A DNA stretch of 64,000 nt from Chryseobacterium sp. ZHDP1 (GTDB taxonomy: Bacteria > Bacteroidota > Bacteroidia > Flavobacteriales > Weeksellaceae), in assembly GCF_018603435.1 (NCBI RefSeq), contig NZ_CP075682.1:1302001-1366000 (forward strand), in the 5' to 3' direction. The notes beneath the pieces were generated by a model that saw only the letters and a program-made list of their open reading frames with translations, did no database searches and was not told the origin of the DNA. A program made the translations under genes and the position numbers. This document shows positions 26,281-35,300 of the stretch, in pieces; within the stretch, counting starts at the first letter, position 1, and each line of letters opens with the position of its first letter.

Positions 26281-26313
26281 AAAAAAAAGCCACAGACTCC
26301 GAAGAACTGTGAC
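26281..26313 (-). terminator. Terminator of the carotenoid operon (minus strand)
   Basis: Read on the minus strand, GTCACAG (26313-26307) pairs with CTGTGGC (26295-26289) with one G-T pair, followed by eight T residues. It lies 47 nt beyond the crtY-type stop codon and ahead of the rhodanese operon. Confidence 0.75.
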
Positions 26314-26359
26314 CAGAAAAAATAGATTTAACGGGAAAATTATTTTGATGATGATAAAA

Positions 26360-27067
26360 TTATGCAGTTTCTTCTATCGCCTGTTCTTTCTTTTTAAACT
26401 TCTGAAACAGGAAAATATTCCATAGAATCATTTCATAACCGTAGACCGTATCTTCAATCGGAATCGTCAAAATTCTGATTCCCAGAAAATGTTCAGGATT
26501 GTAGTTTACAATCGGAGAATCGAGTCCTGTTCCGGTAAGAATTCCGTTCACTCCCAGAAATCCGGGCATCAGAATCAGATAAATAAAAGAAGCTTTGCCG
26601 ATCCATCTTGCGTTTAAGATGAAATACAGCATAAAAAGACTGATTGCTGTCGTTAAAAACGTCATGAAAGGATAAATTCTGTTTTTGCAGTACAATGCCA
26701 GAATAACCAAAGTAACGATGGAAAAAATAACGAATATTTTCTCCATTTCGGGTTTCCAGTCGAGCCTGAAAAATTTATCCAGACAGAAATACGTAAAAAT
26801 ACAAGAGAAAGGAATGCAGATAAAAAATAAAATTTCTTCAATGGGGAGGTTTACAATTCTGAGTCCCAGAAGATATTTATCATTAAACCACCACACTCCT
26901 ATTTTGGTAAACCAAATATCCCAAACGATAAAAAACAGGGCTACAATAGACGACGCAAGGATAAATGCCTTAAAATGCCTGTTGAATTTTATCTTATGGT
27001 GGAAAGAAAAAATAAAACAGACGATAACCGTAAAAAAATTGATTAACAGATACGTATATTGAAGCAT
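26360..27067 (-). CDS. Lycopene cyclase (CrtYcd-type membrane cyclase)
   Basis: 235 aa integral membrane protein with about seven helices. It has the tandem lycopene-cyclase repeats: a first half with WWFNDKYLLGLRIVNLPIEEILFF and a second with VNYNPEHFLGIRILTIPIEDTVYGY, each with the conserved (N)xxxLGxRIxxxPIEE/D pattern. This is the fused form of the heterodimeric CrtYc/CrtYd cyclase found in Bacteroidota, which converts lycopene to beta-carotene. Last gene of the operon, 2 nt after crtZ. Confidence 0.9.
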   Translation of the reverse strand: MLQYTYLLINFFTVIVCFIFSFHHKIKFNRHFKAFILASSIVALFFIVWDIWFTKIGVWWFNDKYLLGLRIVNLPIEEILFFICIPFSCIFTYFCLDKFFRLDWKPEMEKIFVIFSIVTLVILALYCKNRIYPFMTFLTTAISLFMLYFILNARWIGKASFIYLILMPGFLGVNGILTGTGLDSPIVNYNPEHFLGIRILTIPIEDTVYGYEMILWNIFLFQKFKKKEQAIEETA

Positions 27068-27069
27068 TT

Positions 27070-27528
27070 TCAGGTGGTTTGTTTTTTAAAATACATTCGG
27101 AAATATTTTACCGGAACCCAAAGGAATCCGAAACACTCCCCTCTTTCTTTTCCTGTGTGTTTATGATGCTGTTTGTGTGCTCTTCTGATCGCCAAAAGGT
27201 ATGGATTCTGCGTATTTCGAAGAAGTTTAAAACGCTGATGAATAAAAATATCATGAACGAAGAAGTACGCCATTCCGTACAAAGCAATTCCAACTCCGAT
27301 GTAAAACCAGTGGTTAAAATTCTGCATGGTTCCGTAATACATCAGAATAATCGTGGGAACAGCGAAAATAACGAAGAAATAATCGTTTTTTTCCAATGGT
27401 CCGTCGTTGCTGTGATCATGATGGTCTTTGTGAAGTGACCACAAAAAACCATGCATTACATATTTGTGAATGATCCACGTCATTCCTTCCATAATGAAGA
27501 ATGTGGCTGCTACAATTAGAAAATTCAT
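27070..27528 (-). CDS. crtZ: Beta-carotene hydroxylase CrtZ
   Basis: 152 aa membrane-bound di-iron hydroxylase that turns beta-carotene into zeaxanthin. All four His clusters are present: HKYVMHG, HKDHHDHS, HDIFIHQRF and HKQHHKH. The start codon overlaps the stop of the SRPBCC gene by one nt (TAATG-type), so translation is coupled. The set crtI, crtB, crtY, crtZ predicts zeaxanthin as end product; GGPP synthase is not in the window. Confidence 0.92.
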   Translation of the reverse strand: MNFLIVAATFFIMEGMTWIIHKYVMHGFLWSLHKDHHDHSNDGPLEKNDYFFVIFAVPTIILMYYGTMQNFNHWFYIGVGIALYGMAYFFVHDIFIHQRFKLLRNTQNPYLLAIRRAHKQHHKHTGKERGECFGFLWVPVKYFRMYFKKQTT

Positions 27529-27998
27529 TATTCCGCAGTATTTTTATTAAACATTTCTTCCAAAATCTGATATCTGTACGTGAAAATATCTTCCACTTTT
27601 TTCTTTACCAGAACAGTGTGTGCAATTTCTCCCAAAAATCCCAAAGGCAGTTCGTAATCTACCGTATCTTTCATAAAAATACCATTTTCATTCGGAATAA
27701 ACTCGTGATGATGATGCCACAGCTTATAAGGTCCCTGTTCCTGAAAATCGGTGAAACTTTTCTGATGATCTACCTGAATAATTTTCGTTCTCCATTTCAT
27801 TTTTATTCCGAACAGTGGTGAAACGTAATAATCGATGTTCATTCCTTCGTAGATTTCATCGTTTTCCATTTTGGTTAATACTACGAAGTTCATTTCTTTC
27901 GGGGTAATTTTGGAAAGATTATTTGCCGAAGAAAAGAATTTCCATGCGGTTTCGATATCACAATTCAGCTGTTGTTCTTTGTATAGTCTGTGTCTCAT
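27528..27998 (-). CDS. SRPBCC-fold protein in the carotenoid operon
   Basis: 156 aa. The pattern (Q)QLNCDIETAWKFFSSANNLSKITP at the start, FTDFQEQGPYKLWHHHHEF in the middle and DTVDYELPLGFLGEIAH near 115-130 marks a START/SRPBCC ligand-binding fold of the type often annotated as cell-division inhibitor-like. Such folds hold hydrophobic ligands, so binding or handing over a carotenoid or lipid is plausible, but this is inferred from the operon. It sits between crtB (25-nt gap) and crtZ (1-nt overlap). Confidence 0.82.
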   Translation of the reverse strand: MRHRLYKEQQLNCDIETAWKFFSSANNLSKITPKEMNFVVLTKMENDEIYEGMNIDYYVSPLFGIKMKWRTKIIQVDHQKSFTDFQEQGPYKLWHHHHEFIPNENGIFMKDTVDYELPLGFLGEIAHTVLVKKKVEDIFTYRYQILEEMFNKNTAE

Positions 27999-28023
27999 TA
28001 TTCAAGGGTGTAAGTAAATGTAT

Positions 28024-28860
28024 CTACAAAAAAGAAGTTTTATATTGTACGTAACTGCTCATCATTAAAGAAAGCTTTCTTCCGTTGGATATTCTTATTC
28101 TCTGATTGACAATTTTGGCAGCGGACGTTTTTTTAATCTTTCTGAAAAGCGAAATGTAATATCTGTATGCCAGATAAACTCCGAATCTTGAGGATGGAGG
28201 AAGTTTTCTGATTCCTTCTAGAGCAATTTTGAACTCTTCTTCAATTTCTTTTTCAATTTGGGCTTTTACCGCATTATCGAAGTATGAAATATCAACATTC
28301 GGGAAGTAAGAGCGTCCCAAGATCTGATAATCATCTTTCATGTCACGAAGAAAATTCACTTTCTGAAAAGCTGATCCTAACGTCATGGCATAAGGCTTCA
28401 GTCTTTCAAATTCATTAATATTTCCTTCCGTAAAAATATGAAGACACATTAATCCTACCACTTCCGCAGAACCCAGAATATATTCTTTGTATAAATCTGA
28501 ATTATAATCTATTTTCTGAAGATCCATTTCCATACTTTTCAGAAACTGATGAATAAGGGCGTAATCAATTTTATACTGATGTACGGTTTCCTGAAAAGAA
28601 TGAAGCACCGGATTCAGAGAAATTTTATCTTCCAAAGCACAGAATGTTTCTTCTTTGTATTTTGAAAGAAGTTTCTGCTTATCATGATCGTGAAAGCTGT
28701 CTACGATTTCGTCGGCAAGGCGAACATAACCGTAAATGGCGTAGATCGGGTTTCGTATTTTCGGAGAAAGCGCCATAATTCCTAAAGAAAAGCTGGTGCT
28801 GTACTGTCTGGTTGTCTCCCTGCTGATTTTATAAGACAGGTCATCAAAAAGTTTTTTCAT
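28024..28860 (-). CDS. crtB: Phytoene synthase CrtB
   Basis: 278 aa. Condenses two geranylgeranyl diphosphates to phytoene. The two Asp-rich substrate motifs are visible: YVRLADEIVDSFHD (about residues 45-58) and NFLRDMKDDYQILGRSYFP (about 168-186), the latter being the squalene/phytoene synthase signature. YSTSFSLGIMAL near the N-terminus is also conserved. The start lies 2 nt after the crtI stop. Confidence 0.92.
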   Translation of the reverse strand: MKKLFDDLSYKISRETTRQYSTSFSLGIMALSPKIRNPIYAIYGYVRLADEIVDSFHDHDKQKLLSKYKEETFCALEDKISLNPVLHSFQETVHQYKIDYALIHQFLKSMEMDLQKIDYNSDLYKEYILGSAEVVGLMCLHIFTEGNINEFERLKPYAMTLGSAFQKVNFLRDMKDDYQILGRSYFPNVDISYFDNAVKAQIEKEIEEEFKIALEGIRKLPPSSRFGVYLAYRYYISLFRKIKKTSAAKIVNQRIRISNGRKLSLMMSSYVQYKTSFL

Positions 28861-28862
28861 AG

Positions 28863-30332
28863 TTAATTCAATTTATTTGCTTCTCTGGCGACTATTTTAC
28901 CTGATATAATGGATGGCGGAACTCCCGGTCCCGGAACCGTTAGCTGACCTGTATACAGAAGGTTTTTTACTTTCCTGTTTTTTACAGATGGTTTTAAAAC
29001 TGCAGTTTGTGATAAGGTATTGGCAAGACCGTAAGCATTGCCTTTGTATGCATTATAATCTTTTTTGAAATCTTCTACGCAATAGCTTCTTTTATACTCT
29101 AATTTAGAAATAAGATCTGAAGTTCCTGTATGTTTTTCCAGTCTTGAGATCATTTCAAGGAAATACTTCTCCCTCATATCTTCAGAATCTTCTATTCCCG
29201 GCGCTACAGGCATCAAAAGAAATACGTTTTCTCCGTTTTCCGGCGCGGTATCTTTATCTGTTTTTGAAGGGCAGCAAGCGTAGAACAATGGTTTGGTAGG
29301 CCACTTTTTATCTTCATAAATTTCGTTTGTATGAAGCTCAAGATCATTTTCAAAAAATAAAGTGTGATGCGTAAGATTGGGAATTTTTTCGCTAAATCCT
29401 AAATAATAGATAAGACAGGAAGGTGCAAAAACTCTTTTTTCCCAATATTTTTCGTCATAATTTCTATGAGATTCCGGAAGTAAAGTTTCGGTATGCTGAT
29501 AATCTGATGAAGCAATTACCGTGTCGAATCTTAATTCTTCACCATTGATTTTCAGACCGACCGCTTTGTTATTTTCAAGAATAATTTTCTCAACGTTGGA
29601 ATCGAAATGAAAATGGACTCCGCCCTCAGAAGCGATCTGCATCATTGCCTGCGTAACTTTTGCGAATCCTCCCATCGGATACCAAGTTCCTAATTTATAA
29701 CCGCCGTAGTTCATTAAACTGTAAAGAGCGGGGATATCTTTCGGCGCTGCTCCTAAAAAAATTACAGGAAATTCCATGAGCATAATAAGTTTAGGATTTT
29801 TGAAGTATTTTCTTACAAAACGCTGAAAATTCGTCAGTAAATCTAATTTTAAAGCACTTTTCGCAATTTTCGGAGAAACAAATTCAAACCATGAATGGCA
29901 GGGTTTGTTTACGAAATCTTTCATTCCGACTTCATATTTGTACTGGGCGTCGTTCATGAATTCGTCAAGCTGTTTTCCTGCGCCTTTTTCTATGCTTTCG
30001 AAAAGGTTTTTCATCTCTTCATAATTCTCAGGAATTCCCATCACTCCGTCTGAAAAAACCATTTCAAACTGAGGATTCAGAGGAATAAGATCATAAAAAT
30101 CCGTAGATTTCCTTCCGAAGTCATTAAAAAAAGCTTCGATAATATCGGGCATCCAATACCAGCTTGGTCCCATATCGAATACGTAACCATTATCCGTTGT
30201 AAACTGTCTTGCTCTGCCTCCCACTTCGCTGTTTTTCTCGAAAACATGCACTTCATATCCGTCTTTGGATAAATAGGAAGCTGCCGACAAGCCGGAAAAT
30301 CCTGAACCGATAATTGCTACTTTTCTGCTCAT
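28863..30332 (-). CDS. crtI: Phytoene desaturase CrtI
   Basis: 489 aa FAD-dependent desaturase that converts phytoene to lycopene. The N-terminal dinucleotide fold is VAIIGSGFSGLSAASYLSKDGY (starting near residue 5) followed by GGRARQF, and the C-terminal CrtI signature LYTGQLTVPGPGVPPSIISGK is near 460-480. The length is normal. It starts 9 nt after the MarR gene and is followed closely by crtB, forming one transcription unit. Confidence 0.93.
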   Translation of the reverse strand: MSRKVAIIGSGFSGLSAASYLSKDGYEVHVFEKNSEVGGRARQFTTDNGYVFDMGPSWYWMPDIIEAFFNDFGRKSTDFYDLIPLNPQFEMVFSDGVMGIPENYEEMKNLFESIEKGAGKQLDEFMNDAQYKYEVGMKDFVNKPCHSWFEFVSPKIAKSALKLDLLTNFQRFVRKYFKNPKLIMLMEFPVIFLGAAPKDIPALYSLMNYGGYKLGTWYPMGGFAKVTQAMMQIASEGGVHFHFDSNVEKIILENNKAVGLKINGEELRFDTVIASSDYQHTETLLPESHRNYDEKYWEKRVFAPSCLIYYLGFSEKIPNLTHHTLFFENDLELHTNEIYEDKKWPTKPLFYACCPSKTDKDTAPENGENVFLLMPVAPGIEDSEDMREKYFLEMISRLEKHTGTSDLISKLEYKRSYCVEDFKKDYNAYKGNAYGLANTLSQTAVLKPSVKNRKVKNLLYTGQLTVPGPGVPPSIISGKIVAREANKLN

Positions 30333-30341
30333 AGTTTTGTT

Positions 30342-31013
30342 TTAGTTTTTAAATGCGTATTCCTGATAAACCGTATTGATAAGATCTTTGCTGTCGATAT
30401 TTCTGGAAAATATCGGATGGTGAAAACGGTCAAGTTTATTAAGAATACGTATAAGTTCCATTTTTTCTGTATAATTTAGGTTTCCGGCAACAATATTAGT
30501 TGCGTTTCGGATCTTTTCCATCTGTTTGTCAAGAGCAAGCAGCCCTTTTTCTGAAATGCTGATGTATTTACTTCTTTTATCATCATCAGATTCGGTCTGT
30601 TCGATCCATCCCTGTTTTAATAATCTGGCAATAATGAGCATTCCCGCAGGTTTTTCCTGAATATTTTTTTTAATCAGCTCTGTTTTGGTCATTCTTCCGA
30701 AAGATCTCAGATTGATAAGGTAAATAAATTCTTCCTGCGTAGAAAATTCAGAATCCGCGATTGCAGATTTAGAATAAGTTTTTGCATATCTGTTAAGATG
30801 TACCAAAAGTGTATTAATAGCACTTTCAGGGCTTCTTCCATTTTCTTTTCCTTCCCAGTAGGGATCATTTTGCTTATCCTGATTTTTAGAAGATTCTTTA
30901 TCATGTATCCAGGTTTTGAATCCTTCAACATCTTTAGAATATATATTTCCCGAATTTTCAGCTTCAAATTCTTCTAATAATCCTATTATGTCTTTAATCA
31001 AAGAATATTCCAT
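30342..31013 (-). CDS. MarR-family regulator leading the carotenoid operon
   Basis: 223 aa from the ATG at 31013. An upstream TTG in frame (31034) lies inside the -7 promoter box, so it cannot be the start. The winged-helix region is about residues 105-190 (LINLRSFGRMTKTELIKKN, LLKQGWIEQTESDDDKRSKYISISEKG), with an extra N-terminal helical part compared with typical 150-aa MarR proteins. As first gene of the crt operon with a palindrome in its promoter, it probably represses or tunes its own operon in response to a small ligand. Confidence 0.88.
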   Translation of the reverse strand: MEYSLIKDIIGLLEEFEAENSGNIYSKDVEGFKTWIHDKESSKNQDKQNDPYWEGKENGRSPESAINTLLVHLNRYAKTYSKSAIADSEFSTQEEFIYLINLRSFGRMTKTELIKKNIQEKPAGMLIIARLLKQGWIEQTESDDDKRSKYISISEKGLLALDKQMEKIRNATNIVAGNLNYTEKMELIRILNKLDRFHHPIFSRNIDSKDLINTVYQEYAFKN

Positions 31014-31025
31014 TTCGTAAAAATT

Positions 31026-31041
31026 AGTATACAAATATACT
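31026..31041 (-). promoter_or_regulatory. Promoter -7 box overlapped by a palindrome (candidate MarR operator)
   Basis: AGTATA-TTTG-TATACT, read on the minus strand, is a perfect 6+6 palindrome with a four-base centre. It contains TATATTTG (31039-31032), a match to TAnnTTTG, 18 nt before the MarR ATG. A dimeric regulator bound here would block the promoter, consistent with autoregulation of the crt operon. Confidence 0.6.
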
Positions 31042-31109
31042 ATTTAATTTAAAATAATAAATATTTATACACTTAAATATTTTTTCATTATCTTTAAAAA
31101 TTATTAACT

Positions 31110-31385
31110 ATGGATATGAAAACTAATTCTGATGTAAAAGAAACCTCATCCGGTGACTGTAAAAAATATATCAATGATTATCTGCATTCCTGTGTAAAGA
31201 AGGAATTCGGGCTGGACATTTCATTTGGAGAAGAATATGAAATCATGCAGAATATTGTTTCCAATAAGTCTATGATTGTCCCTACATTCTCCGATTATAT
31301 TGTGGAAAATCCTAAGCTTCATGCTTTTTTGAAAGCACACATCGCACATCTTAATAAAGAGATGTTCGCTTCCCATATTTCTTAA
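31110..31385 (+). CDS. Small hypothetical protein divergent from the crt operon
   Basis: 91 aa (the ATG at 31116 is an alternative). It is hydrophilic, without signal peptide; two Cys (residues 17 and 28), helix-rich C-terminal half ending HLNKEMFASHIS. Not recognised. It is followed by a good terminator, and the start is 97 nt from the MarR start on the other strand, so the shared region may control both. A TATCTTTA sequence upstream resembles a -7 box. Confidence 0.6.
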   Translation: MDMKTNSDVKETSSGDCKKYINDYLHSCVKKEFGLDISFGEEYEIMQNIVSNKSMIVPTFSDYIVENPKLHAFLKAHIAHLNKEMFASHIS

Positions 31386-31416
31386 AACAACATTTGATAA
31401 AATAAATTTATGAAGG

Positions 31417-31444
31417 GCGTTCTGAAATTTCAGAGCGCTTTTTT
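31417..31444 (+). terminator. Terminator after the 91-aa gene
   Basis: GCGTTCTGAA pairs with TTCAGAGCGC (31417-31426 with 31429-31438) and is followed by six T residues. The 306 nt that follow (31445-31750) are very AT-rich; I see no gene in them. Confidence 0.8.
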
Positions 31445-31750
31445 GTAGATGGAATTCTGAAAAGTACTTACTTATTTAAGACTTTGTATATCTGTATTTT
31501 TATCTCTTAAATAAGTCTATAAAAGTTCCTTATTAATTTTTCAAAAAAAGAATTACAGTCGAAGGAAAATAACCATTATGTTAAATAAAAAAAATAAAAC
31601 ACTGTTTTACAAATACTTATAATTAAATAGATACACAATAGATATATACTTTTTTCTTTTGAATAGGTTTATTTAAGTTCCTTTGAAGCAGAAAATGCAA
31701 TCATCACTATTGTTCCGTTTTATTTTTCAATCTGCAAAAAACTTTTTAAA

Positions 31751-32278
31751 ATGAAAAAAGTTTTTACTGTTTTTGTATTGCTTTTTATGCAGTTCCATTT
31801 CTCTCAGATTTTTATATCAGAAGGAGCACATATTTATGCAGAAAAAGAATCATTATTAGATTCTCTCATACAAGGGGTTCCGATTTCCCATGCAGTACCT
31901 GCTAAAAATTCACCTGAAAAAACAAAGAAGAAAAAATATCATAGAAAAGATAATAAAAATAAAGCTGTTTCTGGAAAAACTGTTTTGGTGAATAAAAACT
32001 TAGCCAATAAACAAATAACAGAGCAAAAATCTTTCGACAAAATTTTTAAAAGTTCACTAAATAATAACAATAGCTTTAAAACAACTGAAAGGCAAAATTC
32101 TGCTGTTACTTTTACGTCGATTTTTAAAATAATAGATATAGCTGTAATAAAATATTTTGTAAACCAGAGTTATTATTACAGAGAAGTTAAAATTTTAAAC
32201 TCACAAATCTTTCATTTTTATTCTCAAACTAACTATTGCAGTTTTTCAGTAAGACCACCTCCTACTCTGTCAATATAA
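31751..32278 (+). CDS. Small secreted protein upstream of the large surface protein
   Basis: 175 aa with a Sec signal (MKKVFTVFVLLFMQFHFSQ). The mature part is basic and Lys/Asn/Ser-rich (KKKKYHRKDNKNK near 58-70), with an aromatic segment (NQSYYYREVKI) and ending SFSVRPPPTLSI. No domain is recognised. The gene precedes the 1288-aa surface protein by 63 nt and may be part of the same secretion or assembly unit. Confidence 0.65.
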   Translation: MKKVFTVFVLLFMQFHFSQIFISEGAHIYAEKESLLDSLIQGVPISHAVPAKNSPEKTKKKKYHRKDNKNKAVSGKTVLVNKNLANKQITEQKSFDKIFKSSLNNNNSFKTTERQNSAVTFTSIFKIIDIAVIKYFVNQSYYYREVKILNSQIFHFYSQTNYCSFSVRPPPTLSI

Positions 32279-32341
32279 ATAAAAAAACAAATTGTTGAAA
32301 TATTTTGGTAATGAAAACCAATAAATAAAATTTTTAAAATA

Positions 32342-35300
32342 ATGAAATTCTTTACAATTTTTTATAGAAAATATCAAAAATTCAGCTTTGCTCTATTTTT
32401 GATACTATTCTCTATTCACAGTTTAAAAGCCTCGACTTATGATGTAAATAACAATGGAGACGGAACTGGTTCTTCAACAGTAAGAACCTTAAGATACTGC
32501 ATTACACAAGCTAATGCAAATCCCGGAGCTGATATTATTACGTTTAGCGGGCTAGGAACCGGGACTCATACAATTACTTTAACATCATCTTTACCTGACA
32601 TTACAGGACAAGTAAGTATTCAGGGATATACGGCAGCCTCTGCAGCGCAAGGCCCTTTAGGGCCATCAAGCAGTCGCAGTATCAGAATTCAGATCAATGG
32701 AAATGATATTACGACACATATGTTTGCATTTGTTGGAGGATCAGATGGATCTTCCATCAGCGGTTTGGCGATGTATAATACTAAAGGAGTTTGTATTTTC
32801 GTACCGGCGAATATCAACGGATTGCATATTTGGGGTAACTATTTCGGATTGCTTGGGAACGGCAGTGTTGGTGCTACTCCAGCTGACACAAGATTAGAAT
32901 CATCTGTTTTATTCATTGGCTCGACTTCTGTAGCCGCAACTATTTCCAATCTAATTATCGGAACTAACGGTGATGGAGGATCAAATGGTGGTACAAATGA
33001 CGCTAATGAAGGCAATGTTATTGCCAATACTTATCGTGATGCTGTTGCCGGCGGTAGTGTTAACGGAATATTTTTTTATGGAGATGTGGGTTTAACACTA
33101 AATAACAGCAAAGTAGCAGGTAACTATTTCGGACTTTTACCAGATGGCACAACGGTTTCACCAATCGGACAAAATGTACCTGTTGCAGAAGGATGCCCAA
33201 TTTCATTTATTGGTACAGTAGGAACCAATGTAACAATAGGAACTGATGCTAATGGTATATCTGATGCAGCGGAAAGAAATATTATTTCCGGAAGCACTAT
33301 TTATGGGATTCAAATGGAAAGTGCAAGCGGAATCAACATTGCAGGCAACTATATAGGAACCGATTATACAGGTACAACGGCAAAGCCGAATGCCACTAGA
33401 GATGGCATTTATCCAGCAATTAATATTCAGCAAAGAGCCGGGTTATTTGCACCTAATAATATTGTTATAGGTTTCGATGACAGAATTCATACTGCTGTTG
33501 ATGCCCCGTTTGTAAGAAATGTAATTTCTGGTAATGGCGGCAGAGCTGTTGCTGCTGCTACTCTTGCAGGTGCAACTTTAGATACAAGAACAAATAATAT
33601 TGTCGTCGCAGGTAATTATATAGGGGTTGATGCCACAGGAAACACAGCATTACCAAACGGAACATTCGGTACAGCACTAACTTTTAGTACCGGAGCCGGA
33701 GTAAGCTTAAACAGTGTTACAAATTGTAGGATAGGAACCGACAGTGATGGTGTTGAAGATGCGTCCGAACGAAATATAATTTCCGGAAATCTTAACGGAG
33801 CCGGAGTTTATTTAGCATCCAATAACTTTGCGGTAAGTAATAATATTGTTGCAGGAAATTATATAGGTGTAGGAGCAAACGGAACAACCGCTTTAGGAAA
33901 CGGAAATGCAGGAGTGTATATAAACTCAAATGGAAATGGGGCTAACAATAATATTATAGGATCTAATGATGATAACACAAGGGATGATATTGAAGCTAAT
34001 ATTATTGCCAATAATGGATATAAATCCGGAGCAACGATACGTGGCGGTGTGATGATTACCAATAGCAGTAGTGTCGCTGCCAATGCATCCAACAACAACA
34101 GGATTTCGAGAAATGTTTTTTATAATAATACGGGGTTACCTATAGATCTGGCAAGTTGGAACGGAACTGCGAATGATTATGGCGTATCACCCAATGATGG
34201 TGTAACAACAGCCAATCAGCCTAATTTATTACTGGATTATCCTGTAATTACTGCTTATAGCATTACATCCGCTACAACTCTGGATGTTTCAGGATATATA
34301 AGCATATGTAATGGAAATGAATCTACAGCAGGAGCTACCATTGCAGGAAATAAAACCATTCAGTTTTATAAAGTTGCTGATGATGGCGACCAAAATGGAG
34401 CAATTACAGGTGGAGTCTGTACCAGAGTAACCAGTCACGGTGAGGGAGTTCAATATTTAGGAAGCATTACAGGAGTTGCAAATGCTTTTAATAATCAGAC
34501 GTTAACGTTTGTTTCAGGAGCTACATTTTCATCAGGTGATAAATTAGTAGCAATAGCTATCGATGCTAATGGAAATACTTCAGAATTTGGAGCTGCAGCA
34601 ATAATTGCAGATTTAGCCGTAACAAAAACGGTAAATAGTCCAATAGCAGGAGTAGGAAGCAATGTAATCTTTACCATTACCGCAAGTAATGTAGGTCCGG
34701 ATTCCGCAAGTAATGTTGTAGTAAATGATATTTTACCTTCCGGTTATACTTTCGTAAGTGCCACAACTTCTGCAGGAACATGGACAGCTCCGAACTGGAC
34801 TATTGGAAACCTAACAAACGGAGCCAATGCAACACTTACCATTACAGCAACTGTAAAAGCAGGAGGAAACTATGCTAACACGGCTACAATTAGCGGAACA
34901 TCTACACAGGCTGATCCTGTTTCCGCAAACAATTCTTCAACAGCAACAGTAAATCCAGATTCGGATGGAGACGGAATTCCAGACAGTACCGATTTAGACG
35001 ATGATAATGATGGAATTCTGGATACGGCAGAATGCAGCGGAAGCACCATTCTTAATAGTACTTTTCCAACTACAGGTGGTAATACAGATACAGTACCTGA
35101 CTGGACTATTGATGGTACATATGGCGGTACTTGGGGTTCAGGTACGGGAAGAGTCAATCTTAACACCAATGGTCTTGAATTTAGAAGAGATGCAGGAACA
35201 ACAACTACTTTATCAAGAAACCTATCCAGTGTTTTCGGTACTACTTTTATCAATCTAAACAATCTATATTGGTTTAGAACCACACAAGGTAATAATACAG

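Noticed and set aside
30342..31034. TTG start of the MarR gene at 31034
   Set aside because: It lies inside the -7 promoter box TATATTTG, so it would be at or before the transcription start; the ATG at 31013 is used.
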